A program made the position numbers and the translations under genes. A model generated the notes under the pieces. It ran no database searches. It was not told the DNA's origin and saw nothing but the letters and a program-made list of their open reading frames with translations. From Gonatopus flavifemur (lineage: Eukaryota; Arthropoda; Insecta; Hymenoptera; Dryinidae), in contig JAFFJZ010000003.1 in the NCBI GenBank assembly GCA_018340375.1, forward strand, positions 3,596,001-3,660,000: 64,000 bases of DNA. Direction: 5' to 3'. Below are positions 1 to 13,900 of this stretch, piece by piece. Position 1 is the stretch's first letter. Every line of letters starts with the position of its first letter.

Positions 1-3000
1 GTGACGATGAATTGCACAGTCGAAGGCTATCCGGTTGAAAGCGTTGAATGGCTGCACGATGGCGCCCCGGTATTAACTGCACAAGACACGAGAATCAGAT
101 TGTTGGCACCTTTGGTACTGGTAATTGGATCCGTTGGTCGCAAGGACAAGGGAATGTATCAGTGTCTAGTTCGAAGTGACAAAGAAAATGCCCAAGCGAC
201 CACAGAATTAAAATTAGGAGGTGAGAGTTATTCCAGTAACTATATCAAACACAATTCGTTCAATTTTTCAATTCGTTTATCAAAACAAAATAAAACACAT
301 GAAAATGTTCTTTGTACTGCATAATATTTAAAAACTTCTGAAAAATATTATATTTCCATAATATTCATGTCCTTTCAAATAATGCAAACGTTTTTACAAC
401 ATTATTCCTTATCACTTAATTCATCTGAAAAATGCTATGCCTTCGTGAATTTCTACGGAATTTCCAACTGCTTCTGTTGGTTTTTTCTCAAAATGATACA
501 CTGTAATTTCCAAATCTCCTGAAAATTCGCAAATTTTTTTGTAAATCTCTCACTGGTTTTGAATAATTCTCGAAAAGTGTTTGTCAATTGACAAAAATTG
601 TTTGAAAAATTACCAAAACCTTCTAAACTCCTTTAATAGTTCTAATATTTTTAATCGAGACATGGAAAGCCTGGTAAAACAATCTCTCTGAAAATTCCAC
701 GTTCCAGATAAATTCAGAGAGATTCAATAGAATTCAGAGACTTGTGGATTGGAAAAAATTGAGCGTTGAATTTTTCAGAGGCATTCCGGGGAATTCAGAG
801 AGATTCAGAGACATGTGCACAAATTTATAAAGGAATTTAAAGAGATTTGAACAAATTCGGAGAAAGCTGTATAATCTAAATAAATAAAATTCTAAAAAAT
901 TCAGAGAGATTAAAATTAAGTTGTAGAGATTCAGGATGTATCACTATCCGACATGTTTCCAAGTTCCTCTGAATCTTTCTGAAAATATAGAGAGTTTTCT
1001 TTTTACCAGTAAAAGGATTGTCAATCAAAAAAGTAACCAAGTAATTAGAAAAGTATGGAAGTCATTTCTTCAGTGATAATCCATAAATTGCCAGTTAATT
1101 GATTAGTACGATGAACATACATCTATCGAATTGGGTTGTATAGTATCACAACACGTACAGGTCGTTATCTTGATTAATAAGTGTACGCCCTGGCTACCTT
1201 ACACCACACCATGCACCGTATGTCTCTCGTTAACACCGCTTTTACTAAAAATCCAAACATGAATTGATCCTCGATGAGCTTCCAAATTCAACGTTTATTT
1301 AGAAATTGAAAAAAAATCTTTCATAGCACTTGAAATATTTGATAAAATGAAATAAAATGCATAAAAAATCGTAGATTATACACAACAGGAACCCTCATTC
1401 GGCGTTAAATAATAGAAATGGGATAATAATAAAAGATCTTGAAAGTGTGAATATATAAAGACTGTATAGACCAATACCGAGTAATTTCCCTTTGAAATTT
1501 ATCACCATGAAATATTGACAATCGAATTACGAAACATCCCTCGGCCGATCAATCTTTATAATATACTTTAGTTGTCTTTGCGAAACTTGGAATTTAAATT
1601 ACTTATTTCACGTTCTTATTCCTCCACCTCTGGGTTCTTCAACAATTACTTGGAAAATACCGATTCGATACACATTATCGTAAGACAATTATTCTCTTCC
1701 CTCGATATTTTCTTTCTTCCAAACACCCTCGTTTAGCACAGAGATTCGTGTTTGATTTAAAATCAATATTCGTACGAGATTTAATTCCTGCCACGCTCAA
1801 CGATATGATGAGCAATTGCATAAGCTTTCACGCTCCAAGTGTTCTATATGATGTTCAAAGCTTTACGAAATGCATACGACACATATCTAATTTGAATGTT
1901 CAATGGAATCGCTCGCAACACGGTTGCCTACGATAAAGTCTCGATTATTCAAAATGGATTGCTAGGTTTATCGATTTTGTATAAATTATTATGTATCCAT
2001 ATTCGAGGTAGACACGAAAAACTCTTCTTGGACATCTTTTGAATATTCGCATATCATCGTTTATAAACCGAGGAATGTTATCAAAACTATGAATTAGTCG
2101 ATTGATTCTTTCAACGTTTAGAAAAATTGACAGTGATTTGTCTAAATATCAATATACCCGGTCTTTCCGAGTACCTCTGTGGTATATGCATTATTTCATG
2201 CATTCAAAATCATATTGCACTCCTTTTGATTAAAAAGAATTTAATAATACCACCTTGGTGAAAAATTCAATTAAATAACGAAATATAAAATAATGTTCTT
2301 GTTCTTATATTTTTTGTGCAGATACCGTACCAGAATTACAATATACTTTTATCGAACAAGCTTTAAGACCAGGTCCGCCGGTATCCTTACGATGTTCCGC
2401 GACTGGTTCACCTCCGCCTTCCTTTACGTGGCTTTTGGATGGCGAACCACTTACCGAAATGATGCCTGGCCACAGGTAAACCACTCGACAATCTTCAAAC
2501 GCTTTATTCAATTTCAATGTTTTATACATGAAGTAGTAGAGAGTTCAATGATAACTTAGGCAGTGCTCGTTTGAATTATTAATAAACTGCCAGATTTGGA
2601 ACGTGATTCTCAAAAAAATCCACTTATGCTAATGTAATTACGTTTTTCAGATACGCAATAGGGCAATACGTGGATCAATCGGGTGACGTTATCAGTCATT
2701 TAAACATATCTTCAACGGGAGCTGAAGACGGTGGTTTATACGCTTGTGTCGCATCCAATACTCTCGCAACGGTGGAACATAAAGCCAGACTGAATATCTA
2801 CGGTAATTTCAAGTTATCGATCTCATAACAGCAAATTCTTCAATTCATTGATTGTATCAATCTGAGAATTTATGATACACCATTAGAAAAATCTATCATA
2901 AAAATTGATGGAGTTTTTTTGAAATAGAAGAAACAATAAAGTGAATCGCAATTTAAATGAATTTTATTGTATCGGCAAAAATGTGGGTAGAGTTAGAGAT

Positions 3001-4909
3001 ATCGAAGAACTTTTTGCTGATCCAGCGATTTGCATGTAACAGAAACATGATGGTTGCATCAAACAAAAACTGCAGTAGTTTCTCGTCACGATATATATCA
3101 AAAAATATAAATTTCAGGTCCCCCTTATATCCGATCGATCGGTCCAGTTCGAGCAATAACAGGAATGGATACTACGATAGCTTGTCCTTACTCTGGATAC
3201 CCTATAACGTCTGTCACGTGGTCACGCGGAGGCGTAGAACTACCTCTCGATATAAGGCATCGATTGGACAGCGAGGGACATTTGACCATTGCGAATGTGG
3301 ATCCAAACGATGCTGGTACCTACACGTGTATGGTAAAAGCAAGATCGGGAGAAACTGCCAGCAGAGATATTCGACTCACCGTAAGCAGTGAGTTTCGAAT
3401 GAATTTTTCAATGTTTTCACGCATTTAATTGAACTCCTCTTCCCTTAATAATATCATTTATGTTTTTCCTTTTGCAGGTCCACCTATAATGAGTCCATTC
3501 AATTTTCCACCAAATTTACAAGAAGGCAGTCGCGCTCAAGTTACGTGTAGCATTACATCTGGCGATTTACCAATTTACTTTTCTTGGTTGAAAGACGGCG
3601 AGCCTCTACCCTCTTCTCTTCGGGTAAGTGATCACGTATCAAAACTTGTATTACTTCAGTTCTATTTTTCCTTGCATGATTTTTACTCATAGCCGTAAAA
3701 CCCCAGAATTGTTGAAATATTTATGATCAAGGTATACTTCCTTTGTAAGCAGTATTATAAATCACGAGAGTTTCTTTTGGAAGAATTCACAAGATCAGCA
3801 GTTTTCCATCTTCACGTGATATTCCTTCTCTCTCTCCTAGGGATAAATAGATCCAAACTCGTCTCTTTTGTCTGTTCGTGTCTCTTCTATAAAGAAGCTT
3901 CTCAGATATAAAATTCCAGTCGATATTCATCCCTCGACTTTGTGATTTTACTGATTCGATTGGGAACGAGTTTCTCTCATCGTTATCAATTTCCCAAGAG
4001 TTTTTAGTACTGATTGATTTATTCATTCGTTCGTTCACACCACGAACAAAAACTATCGACGAGGATATAGAAGAGGTATTTTTCAACATTATACGATTCC
4101 GTAGATCGAGGAAAGAGGAGCAGAATTCTTCAGCGTTTTAGTCTTCAAAGAACTCTCCTCTCGACATAGCGGGAAATATACGTGTGTTGCAACGAACAAC
4201 GCAGCCAAGGTCAATCACACTGCTGAACTTTTAGTTAAAGTGCCGCCACAATGGATCTTCGAGCCACAAGATATCGCCACGCTACTCGGTAATCCTTTGC
4301 ACGTACACTGCGAGGCCAAGGGTTTTCCACCCCCGAGAATAACGTGGCTACGTAGCAAAGGAAGAAACTCGAATGACTATCAACCGATATTGATCGACGG
4401 TACAGACAGCAGACTCGCTATTTTGCCAAACGGCTCTCTCTGGACCGCAACGGCTGGACCGCAAGACGAAGGTCACTATTTATGCCGTGCGAATAACGGT
4501 ATAGGTTCTGGCCTTAGTAAAATGATCTACGTTTCCGTGAATGGTAAGAATAGAAAAAGTTTGTATTCGAAACCCCCGCGAAAACTGCCTTCTCATTATT
4601 CCTTTTTAATCACAGAGCCCGCGAGATTCGAGTTCCACAGTAAAAATGTGACGATCAGAAGAGGTGAATCCGTGACCCTCGATTGTATAGTGATCGGTGA
4701 TAATCCGATAGAAGTTCAATGGATTCATAACAACGATCGTTTGGATACCAGCAATCATAGACTGAGCATCAGCCAAATAAAAACCGATAATGGATTGAAG
4801 TCTCAGTTATCGATCGGAAATAGCGATCGTCAAGATTCTGGAGTCTATCGATGTACCGCGGATAACGCTTACGGTAGAAGCGAGCATTTAATTTATCTGG
4901 CGGTTCAAG
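1..4909 (+). other. Dscam-like: Dscam-like exons encoding Ig4 (part) to Ig9
   Basis: Predicted exons: 1-220 (rest of Ig4, with MYQC before the second strand), 2322-2475 and 2651-2802 (Ig5, split), 3118-3387 (Ig6), 3478-3623 and the first part of 4105-4543 (Ig7, split), the rest of 4105-4543 (Ig8, beginning PPQWIFEP), and 4616-4909 (Ig9). Each domain shows the paired cysteines and the core tryptophan. All splice phases agree. Ig7 has only one copy of each half, unlike fly Dscam2, where Ig7 has alternative exons. The 72-nt intron 4544-4615 is a multiple of three with no stop codon, so its retention would insert 24 residues between Ig8 and Ig9. Confidence 0.9.
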
Positions 4910-7900
4910 GTATTCTCATACTCCCGGCTTGTCCTTTTTTCATGAATAATGTAAGGGATAATAACTGATCAATATTTTATGCTACAGAAAGACCAGATCC
5001 CCCGACGAATCTCGAGGTCATCGAGATTGGATCTAGATCCATAAGATTGCTGTGGAGGAAAGCTTTCGATGGCAACAGTCCTATTCATAACTACGTGATA
5101 CAGTATAGATCTTTGAGCGCGTCTCATGGAATGAATGACGATTGGGATCCATCGAAAACTCACAACGTCACTTATACTCCAGGTCGTCCCAATAACGGAG
5201 GAAATGGGATTAATCCAACGCAAAATGGTAATCCACAGTCATTTATTTCTTCAATGAAACCATGTTGAGTGTATTTTCGAGAAAGCTTCGAGAAGAATGG
5301 GAATGGAAGAATTTTGAATACTTCGCTTCACTCATCCAATTGAATTTCAATATGTGTATCAGGTTTATCTCCGTTCGAGAACACGAGAGACGATCAAGAG
5401 GTGGCATTGGTGGGGGGACTTCATCCGGCGTTTACATACATTTTTAGGATATTTGCTATCAATTCCATCGATGCCAGTTCTCCAACCGAACCAGTGGTAG
5501 CTAAAACTCAAGAGGAAGGTTGGTGTATCTTATTTTATTTCCGAAAGTAATCATATGTATCGAAGGATTGTACTAAATTATGTTGATTCTTGTATCCAGC
5601 ACCTACGGAACCTCCACAGAATATCAGAGTACAATCCGCTGGACCTGGAGAACTCATGGTCAGTTGGCAGGTAAGATAAAAGAAGAGAAGGGATAAAATC
5701 CCTTTAGCATACATTTCTTTTTATGCTCCAATCCTCAAATGCAAAACTGTAGTCATGTTTTCCTCCTCAAATCATATGTAATTTCATATAGTAACTTTTA
5801 TCAAGATTGAATGAAAATAGAGCTACAGTGGCGTAAATTTGTTGATCAAAAACAAAGTACCAAGTATGCACAGTATAAAGTGTTCATGTATTTAGGCTCC
5901 TCCCAAAGAGTCGTGTAACGGAGACTTACTGGGATACATAGTAACTTGGTCGGAACATTCGTCTTCAACATCCGGTGTAAATCAAAGTAAAAGTTTAACT
6001 GTAAATGGTTGGGCAACGACAAAGGTTCAACTCACTGGATTAAGAAAGTTTACCAAGTACGACGTATCGATCAGAGCTTTTAATAGCATAGCCAGTGGTC
6101 CCCCAAGTCCACCCATAGTCGGAACTACTCAAGAAGGAGGTGAGATAACTTGCGACTAACCACAACGGTTTCGAGTTATATAATACACAACGTTATAAAT
6201 ACCAGAATCCTTTCCTTTTCTTAATTCCTCCAAATATTTTATTATAGTGCCGGAAACCCCACCCACGGATATCACTTGCGTTCCGTTATCGTCTCAAAGC
6301 GTGAGAGTATCCTGGAACGCTCCTCCTCCCCATCAACACGGGGGTATTATTCAAGGATATAAAGTATATTATAGACCTGTCCCAACCGATAACAGTGAGT
6401 TTCGATCTTTAGCCTCATGATTTTTGCTCTCCAACGTTGTAATCGTTCATCTTGGAATTACAGTGGATATCTCGACGATTGGGGAAGTTAAAAGAACATC
6501 GAGCGTCGAAACTTATTTACACACGTTGTATAAGTACACCAATTATTCGATTCGAGTCCTCGCGTACACCGGAGCGGGTGACGGAGTATTAAGCCCGCCA
6601 ATATTTTGCACTACGGAAGAAGATGGTGAGAAAAAATTGTGTATGGTTGTAATTTTTGGAGAGATTTTTTTCCCAAATGCTTGCAGAAAAGTAACATTGT
6701 GCTTCGATGTAGCTTCTTATGCGATCAGAAGGCTGGAATCTGTGTTTTGTAATTCTCAAGCGGGAAGTAACGCGGATATGACTTTGATATTCATGGAAAC
6801 AATGAGTTTTAATGGGACTGAATTTTACCCAGATATGGTGAAGTCCAATTAAGAATCAATCATCAGTTATCGATGTCTTCAAGCACCTCCTCATTCATTT
6901 AATAGGATTTAATAGAAAAATCATTTTTTCCTTTCACCCAGGATAAATGATAGAACTTTCCAATAGAAATCAGTAAAAAAGAAACTCAACAATCTTGTGT
7001 GATTGAAATTCTGATGTTTATGAAATAAATTTGTGATAAATTTTCATCTGATCTGAGGAGGTCAGAGAATAACACTTTCATTATTCATGAATAATATAAT
7101 CTAATGATACTCGTGGATGATAAAATCATGTATACGCTCAGTGCAGTAGAGATGGCGATTATCATTCACGCTTATCTACATTTTATGTACATAACATCAT
7201 AAAACCGATAATATCGGTACACCGACATAGTATTCATTATATAAAGTACAAGTTCCCTACCCTTCTCTCATCTTCACGGTTTTCTCCTTCATCTAGGTTC
7301 TCTTCTTCCCCTCAATCCCACACAGAAAACAGATATTGAATTAATATCAATGATCGGGCTCGCCCCCAAAAAAGAAAAGAAGAAAAAGTGTCTTATCGTA
7401 ATGAAACAACGGAGAAGAATTTGATCAATCTGAAAAAAAAATGTGACCATTGAAGTGATTCACGGTAATAAGGAAATGGATTTGATCGTGCAGCGGATAC
7501 TATCTGATTCCTTTATGGAATTTATTCTGAGATGGTATCCGTTAGAATCCATTTTCATCATACTAAGCCGAATTATCTCACGAACGATACACGGATTTGG
7601 ATTTAATCATTCACTTAGGGCAATCAATAATCCCCATAATGGACTTCGGTGTTCCACATTGGACACGCGAATGGGTTATCATGAAATTTGGTTCTAATAG
7701 ATCGAATGAATCAACATTCGTATCTTGGAGAGTGAAGGTTATTTTGAAGGTAGAGAAAAAATACGTATTCTTTTCGTTTTGGAATATTGTTGCAATATTG
7801 CACATGTTCCGGATAACTGAGGCATGTTGACTTTGCTTGAAGAATCTCATTGAACCGATTGCTTCTTATTGATTCTCAATGGGTTTGAATCAGTTTTCTG

Positions 7901-10900
7901 CATAAGCAGAAGTGTCATGTGAGGAATGCCTATTGCAGGCGCTATCAAATCCTTTTAGAATATTTTCCAAAATATTGGAGTAATATCATGCAAGGGTTGG
8001 GTAGTTTTTCATTTTGATTCATTTGTATTTGAGATATATCTCTGCTCTGTTAAAAATATCAAATAGATTCGACCGAAAAGGGGATAAGAATTGCATCAAA
8101 ACGGATAGAAACGAATCGAATAATAATCGGTTTTGGGTTAGCTCCCTCAACTCCCCCAATTTTTTCTTCAGTGTGATGACGATTCGCCCACCCGAAGGCG
8201 TCTTCAAAGGGGAATTTGAAGGTCTATAGCCCAGGGTGACAGATTTCATAAGGGCAATAAAATTATAACATAAATACACTTAGTGGAACGATTGATTGAC
8301 CACCAGTATTTATACAAATTTTGAAATACATGTGCCATATAAAATTCATTTTTACTAGGATCTCTTCTCCTATTTAGATAACGATTCGCATACAAAAATC
8401 TTCAGGATATAGTGTGAAATTATTGAATTTGTGAATTCTGCAAGCATATTTTTCTTTGAATCATATAAATTATATAGTTTTATATATTCCAACATTTCTC
8501 TCAAACAGTTCCAGGTCCTCCCGCGGGTATCAAAGCTCTAGCGCTAAGCGCTGAAAGTATTTTGGTTTCGTGGTTACCTCCCCTTCAACCGAACGGAAAT
8601 GTATCAAAATATATTGTGTATAGCAGAGAAGCAGGATCTAACAATCATAACACTCATACGATGCATGAGCCACCGTCATCGCCAACCGACACCCTCACAA
8701 TGGAATTGCGAGGATTAGTTGAAAGGTACACTTTTTAACACTTCAAAGATGAGATTTATACACGGAGAAAAATGCCATAAAAATTGCATAAATGAATTTT
8801 ATGAAGCGTATAGTGAAATTTAGCTACTAATTCGTGATATCCCGTATCTGTTCCTGCTTCTGGTTTAGCAGAAGAAGAAAAAGTTTTATACTTTTTTCTT
8901 CGTGTAGTATCCTAAACGATGGAGAATATTCTGTAATTGTTTAAAGCTGTACACGTATTTTATACAAGTTTGTAGTCAATGAATCATTCGCGTGTTTCGA
9001 TTTTAATTGAATTCAATAAAATTTCAGGCAATCGTATGAATTCTGGGTAACAGCTACAACTGGACTTGGAGAAGGAGAACGAACAACTATAGTCACGCAA
9101 AAAACGAATACTAAAGGTAACATCAGTTTCAAAATTCAATTTAAATGAATATCATTGCATTGCAATAAAACCCTGGTGAAAAAAAATTCCTCTGAATTTT
9201 CCTGAAAACTTTTGAATCTCACTGAAGAACTCTCGAAGGATCTTAAAAAATCTGAAAAACTCTAAAAATCTAGGAAAATTAGTCATAGAATTTTACGATA
9301 ACACACTGCGGACCCAATTTTTTAGATTCAAAGGAAATTTCTTTGCCCTCATTCTGATGAATCTTGTTTTCAATGAAAAAAATTATTCATTGAAATGGAA
9401 AAATTTTCCATTGAATAGAAATCGTATTCTTCGAATTTATGAAAGAATATATTTTTGTTTCAATTTGAAAATTCTTGGTTTTAGTTTGATGAAATTTTTC
9501 TCCATTGAAAGAAAGATCGATTAGAATGAGGGCAAGATAACATTGTAAATTTTGTACTCGGGAAGATCACTGAAAGCCATACCTAGACAAGGATTTATTG
9601 TTTCGTCAGGGATTCTACGGATTTCTGCCAAGGCAGAACAAATTAAAATACGAAATGATGTATGTTGTTTTGAATCCCCCATAAATCTTCAATGTTATAG
9701 TTGCAAAACAATTTATTCATCGCTAATAAATAAATTTATAATATCAAACGCTTTCTTATACCTGATACTGGGATAAGAAATCCATTTGACAAATTTTCCA
9801 CAATAAAACAATGAATATCGTGAGATTTTTTCCATATGTATTATATTTCACAGCCCCTGCGAAAGTCGCGTCTTTCTCTCAAGTATTAAAGAGAGCCGTG
9901 AAGTCATCCATCACTTTGTCTTGTCTCGTCGTGGGTAATCCAACGCCTCGACCAATTTGGACTTATCGAAATAATCAAATATTTACCAATAAACATTATG
10001 AATTATCGGGCGATGGTCATCTCAAAATACCTGGTAAGCATTTCAGAAAATCATGAAAAGAAGAAAAGAAGATATTCATTTTGTACTTTTCATTTTTCTT
10101 TTTAGGTTTGGAACAATCGGTCGCGGGAAATTATACTTGTTCCGCGAGTAATTTATTTGGAGAAGATTCCATTATTTATACTATAATTGTGATAATGCCT
10201 CCAAAAACGCCAACTTTAGAGCTTCAATATACCACTGCCAATAGTATAAAATTCCGTTGGAATCATCCAGACAACGGTGGTGCTACAATCCAAGGTATTC
10301 ATGTCTCAACATATTTCAATGTCAAAGTTTCTGAACAGTTTAGAATATTTCCACAAAAATGAAATTTTGTATATAATTCAAACAGGTTACGTTCTGAGTT
10401 ACAAAAGGGATCAAGAGGAATGGGAGGAAATCGCTTTATCTCCAGAACAAACCGAATTTTTACTGCCTGGATTAAAATGCGGATCCTCATATTTAGCGCA
10501 TTTGACGCCCCATAATCGTGTAGGAACTGGAAATCCCAGTCCTTTGATCAGCGCTACTACTCAGGGATCAGGTACGTTACATGTTTCCTCTGTCAGATTC
10601 AAAATTGTGAATATTCAAGCTATGTAACTGAAAAGCCAGGGAGAGTTTAATCATTTGCGTATTCGCAGCACCTCCACTGCCCAAAGATCGAGACATAATA
10701 TCCGCTAATGGAACGTCCGTACATCTGAATCTTCTCGCTTGGCCAAACGGCGGTTGTCCCATACAATATTATACGGTAGAATATCGAAGACGTATCAGTA
10801 CAGAGCCCTGGATTCTTGTAGCCAGTCGGGCAACTGAGAACTTAGTGATAAGAGATCTAAAGACTGCGTCATGGTACAGTCTACGCTTAACCGCTCATAA

Positions 10901-13900
10901 CGATGCCGGTTCGACGCAAACTCAAATGGAATTTGCCACGACTACTTTGAGCGGTGTCAGCATTGGACCACCAAACGATTTCATCATGGAGGATGAAGTT
11001 CAAAGGAGCGTTCCCAATCACAAAGTGCTTTACGTAGTGGTACCTCTCGTCTGCGCCATCATACTCATTATATCAGCGGTTATACTAGGATATGTTATGC
11101 TTAAACGCAGTGGCAGGTAAAAATCGACATCAAATTTCAAATTAATCTAGTAACTTGAATGAATTTTTCATCCATACAAAACCGCCACAGTTCGGGTTGT
11201 CATAAAATCGAATGATCGTTCCGGCAGAATAAACGGGACTCCTTGGATTTCTAACTACAAGGGTCACCCTTAGGGGTAGTTTAATTCCAAATTTGGACCA
11301 CTTCAGCGAAGCACCAAAGAACGGTTTAAACGTGTGCGCCGTCACACAAGGTCACGCGACTTCGCACGTTTAAACTGTCCTTTGGTGCGCCTTTAAAGCG
11401 ACCTAAGGGCTGGCAAAATTACCCTTCAAATTCAAAGTAACCCCGTTTCACGGTATGGAGTGAAGGAAAAATATTCCCAATGAATGATTTTTTGAACTTC
11501 AGAGCCAACTACTTGGGTGAAATGCTACCGGGTCAGCAACAACAAGGCGGTTTAAGTATGGTTCAACAACAACATCACCATCTATCGAGTTGCATGTCAA
11601 CGGTACAATTGAAATCAACCGCGGAGCGTGAAAATAGGAGGAATCATCAAGTCTACACTAGTTCTCCTGTGAAACCAGAGAATCACAAACCCAACGATCA
11701 TGCATCCGGTAATTGCTCATCATACTTTTTCATACAAAAATTGATCTATTGTTACATTTCCAAATATCATCTCGAGTAAACAAACTTTTGTGATCGAAAT
11801 TGAACGAATAGCAAAATGAATGAGGCCTTGTTCACCCAAATGACAAATTTTCATACAGATTCTTCTATCCTTCATTACAGAAATGTACGAAATAAGCCCT
11901 TACGCGACGTTCAGTGTACCTGGAAGGGATAATCGTTCGGTAACAACGGCTACTCTCGATTACACCATGCAATTCAAAACATTCGGTCACCTCGAGAACG
12001 AAGACATCAACACCATCGACTACGAGAGATCCAGCGTTGACTTTGAAAGGTACGAAATTCATATTTCATCCTCTTCACAATCATATCCAAGAAGTTGATA
12101 ATATAAATTTTCATATCACGCAATGTTTTATTCAACCTTTCCATTCTCCCTTGAAGTTCCAGTTGTTCCTTTATGTGCAGGTCGAAAACGCCAAGATGGC
12201 ACAAGCAACGTTACTTTCCGAGCATCGCGGAAGCTGAAAGTAAACTCCGTTCGAATAGACAGGGTTCCGGCAGCGACACGTCCGGTAGCCCTTGTGGCGA
12301 ATACGCTGGACCCAGTTACAGGGTACCGGTGAAACCTTGTAGAGGTATTTGATTTTTCTTTGATAAGGAAAAACGAATATAACAAACTTTATTCGCCAGA
12401 AATTCACTTAAAGGATTGATAATGAAATGTAAACCATTATCGTTGAACACAAGAATTCCATTAAATTTCAGATGTATTTTCACGTGGGGTGGAATCAAGT
12501 ACCGAGTCGAACAACGAAGGTTCACCATCCCTCGCGAGACGTCGCAGCCGACAGCAGAGTCGGTCCACTCGCAGGTAGCCAAGGTTTGTTTGTTTTTACA
12601 TAGCACTCAGTCCTTATATTACTTTCAATTTCACGGTATCATTAGTTCCGCATAAATCTAACGAAATGTGGAAGAATGAGACAAAAGTACTCACATAGAA
12701 CGTGTATATAGTTTCATTGTTCCACACTTCGCGTATCAAAGAAGCACTCTTTCAAGATCTTAAAGCAAATCAAGATTCAAGCAAAATCTTTGAGGCTGAG
12801 GAATGATATCATCGTCATTCTTTCACATTGTTACTCATTTCAAATCTAGAAACATAGCGTAAAACCACGTGCTTTCTTTACCTTAGTCATTACCAATTAA
12901 GTATTTGTATAACTATTTTAGCAAAAATTATTGCTATTTTAGCAATGCGTTGTTCGATATTTAGTTGAAATTTCTACTAGTGATCTTGATTGTAGCGATA
13001 CGAAATGAATTGAATAATAAAGAAATGAAAAACGAATACCGATATGAAACGATGGATGCCGTATGAATTTTTGTATGAATTAACATTTTTCTTGCTATGT
13101 AATCGTTGTTTTTTTCAATGATTTTGCACAGTTCTGTGGAGGACATGACGCTGTTGCCACCAAGTGGGTTCAGCGACAGTCGTGAATTGAGTGACGTGGA
13201 GTGTGATCGGGATCGTGAGCGGGAACGAAGTGATTGGCAGGCAGGCCTGTCAGTATCTGCGATTCGCCACGGTGGCAGTTTGGGTAGACTTCCAATCGAA
13301 GCCGTTGAAACTATGCTCGCTAGGTATCGACATGAATCTTCATAACCGTTGTAAGCTATACACACGTGAATTCAGGGCCACTATGATGTTTTCTTATTTA
13401 TATTATCGAAGGGATGAAATATTTCTCCCACAATGCGAATACCTAGATGGCATACGAGAATTTTGGAATGAATTCTGAAAAAAGAACTCTCCCAGCACTC
13501 TTGTAGAATGTATAAAGAGTTTTTGAAGGATTTGCCAGCAAGGCAGGCGAGGGGGTGTAATTTGACGTGATATTGAGGGATGTAGAGCGAGATGAGAGGG
13601 TTGAATCAGGACAATATCTTGTTTACGCTTTGAATAATATACTGAGGATCACGGTTGTAATTGTTAATCATCAAAGGTTCTTCACAAGAGTCTCAGATTG
13701 CACGAAGTTTGTAAAGAACTCTTCAAAAACTTCATTTGTACTCTACAGTTTTCAAAGAGTTCTTCAAGAATTTATCGACGAACTTTGTGTTGCTATTCTA
13801 AAACAGAAATCCGTATTGAAGTCGATAGACAAATTTCCCATAAGAGATCCTAACGGGACGTAAATATCTTTTATACAGATTTTAGATCAATTTGACACCA

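Noticed and set aside
2293..2559. Open frame over the Ig5 exon as a separate small gene
   Set aside because: It is out of frame with the Ig5 coding exon, which explains the region fully.
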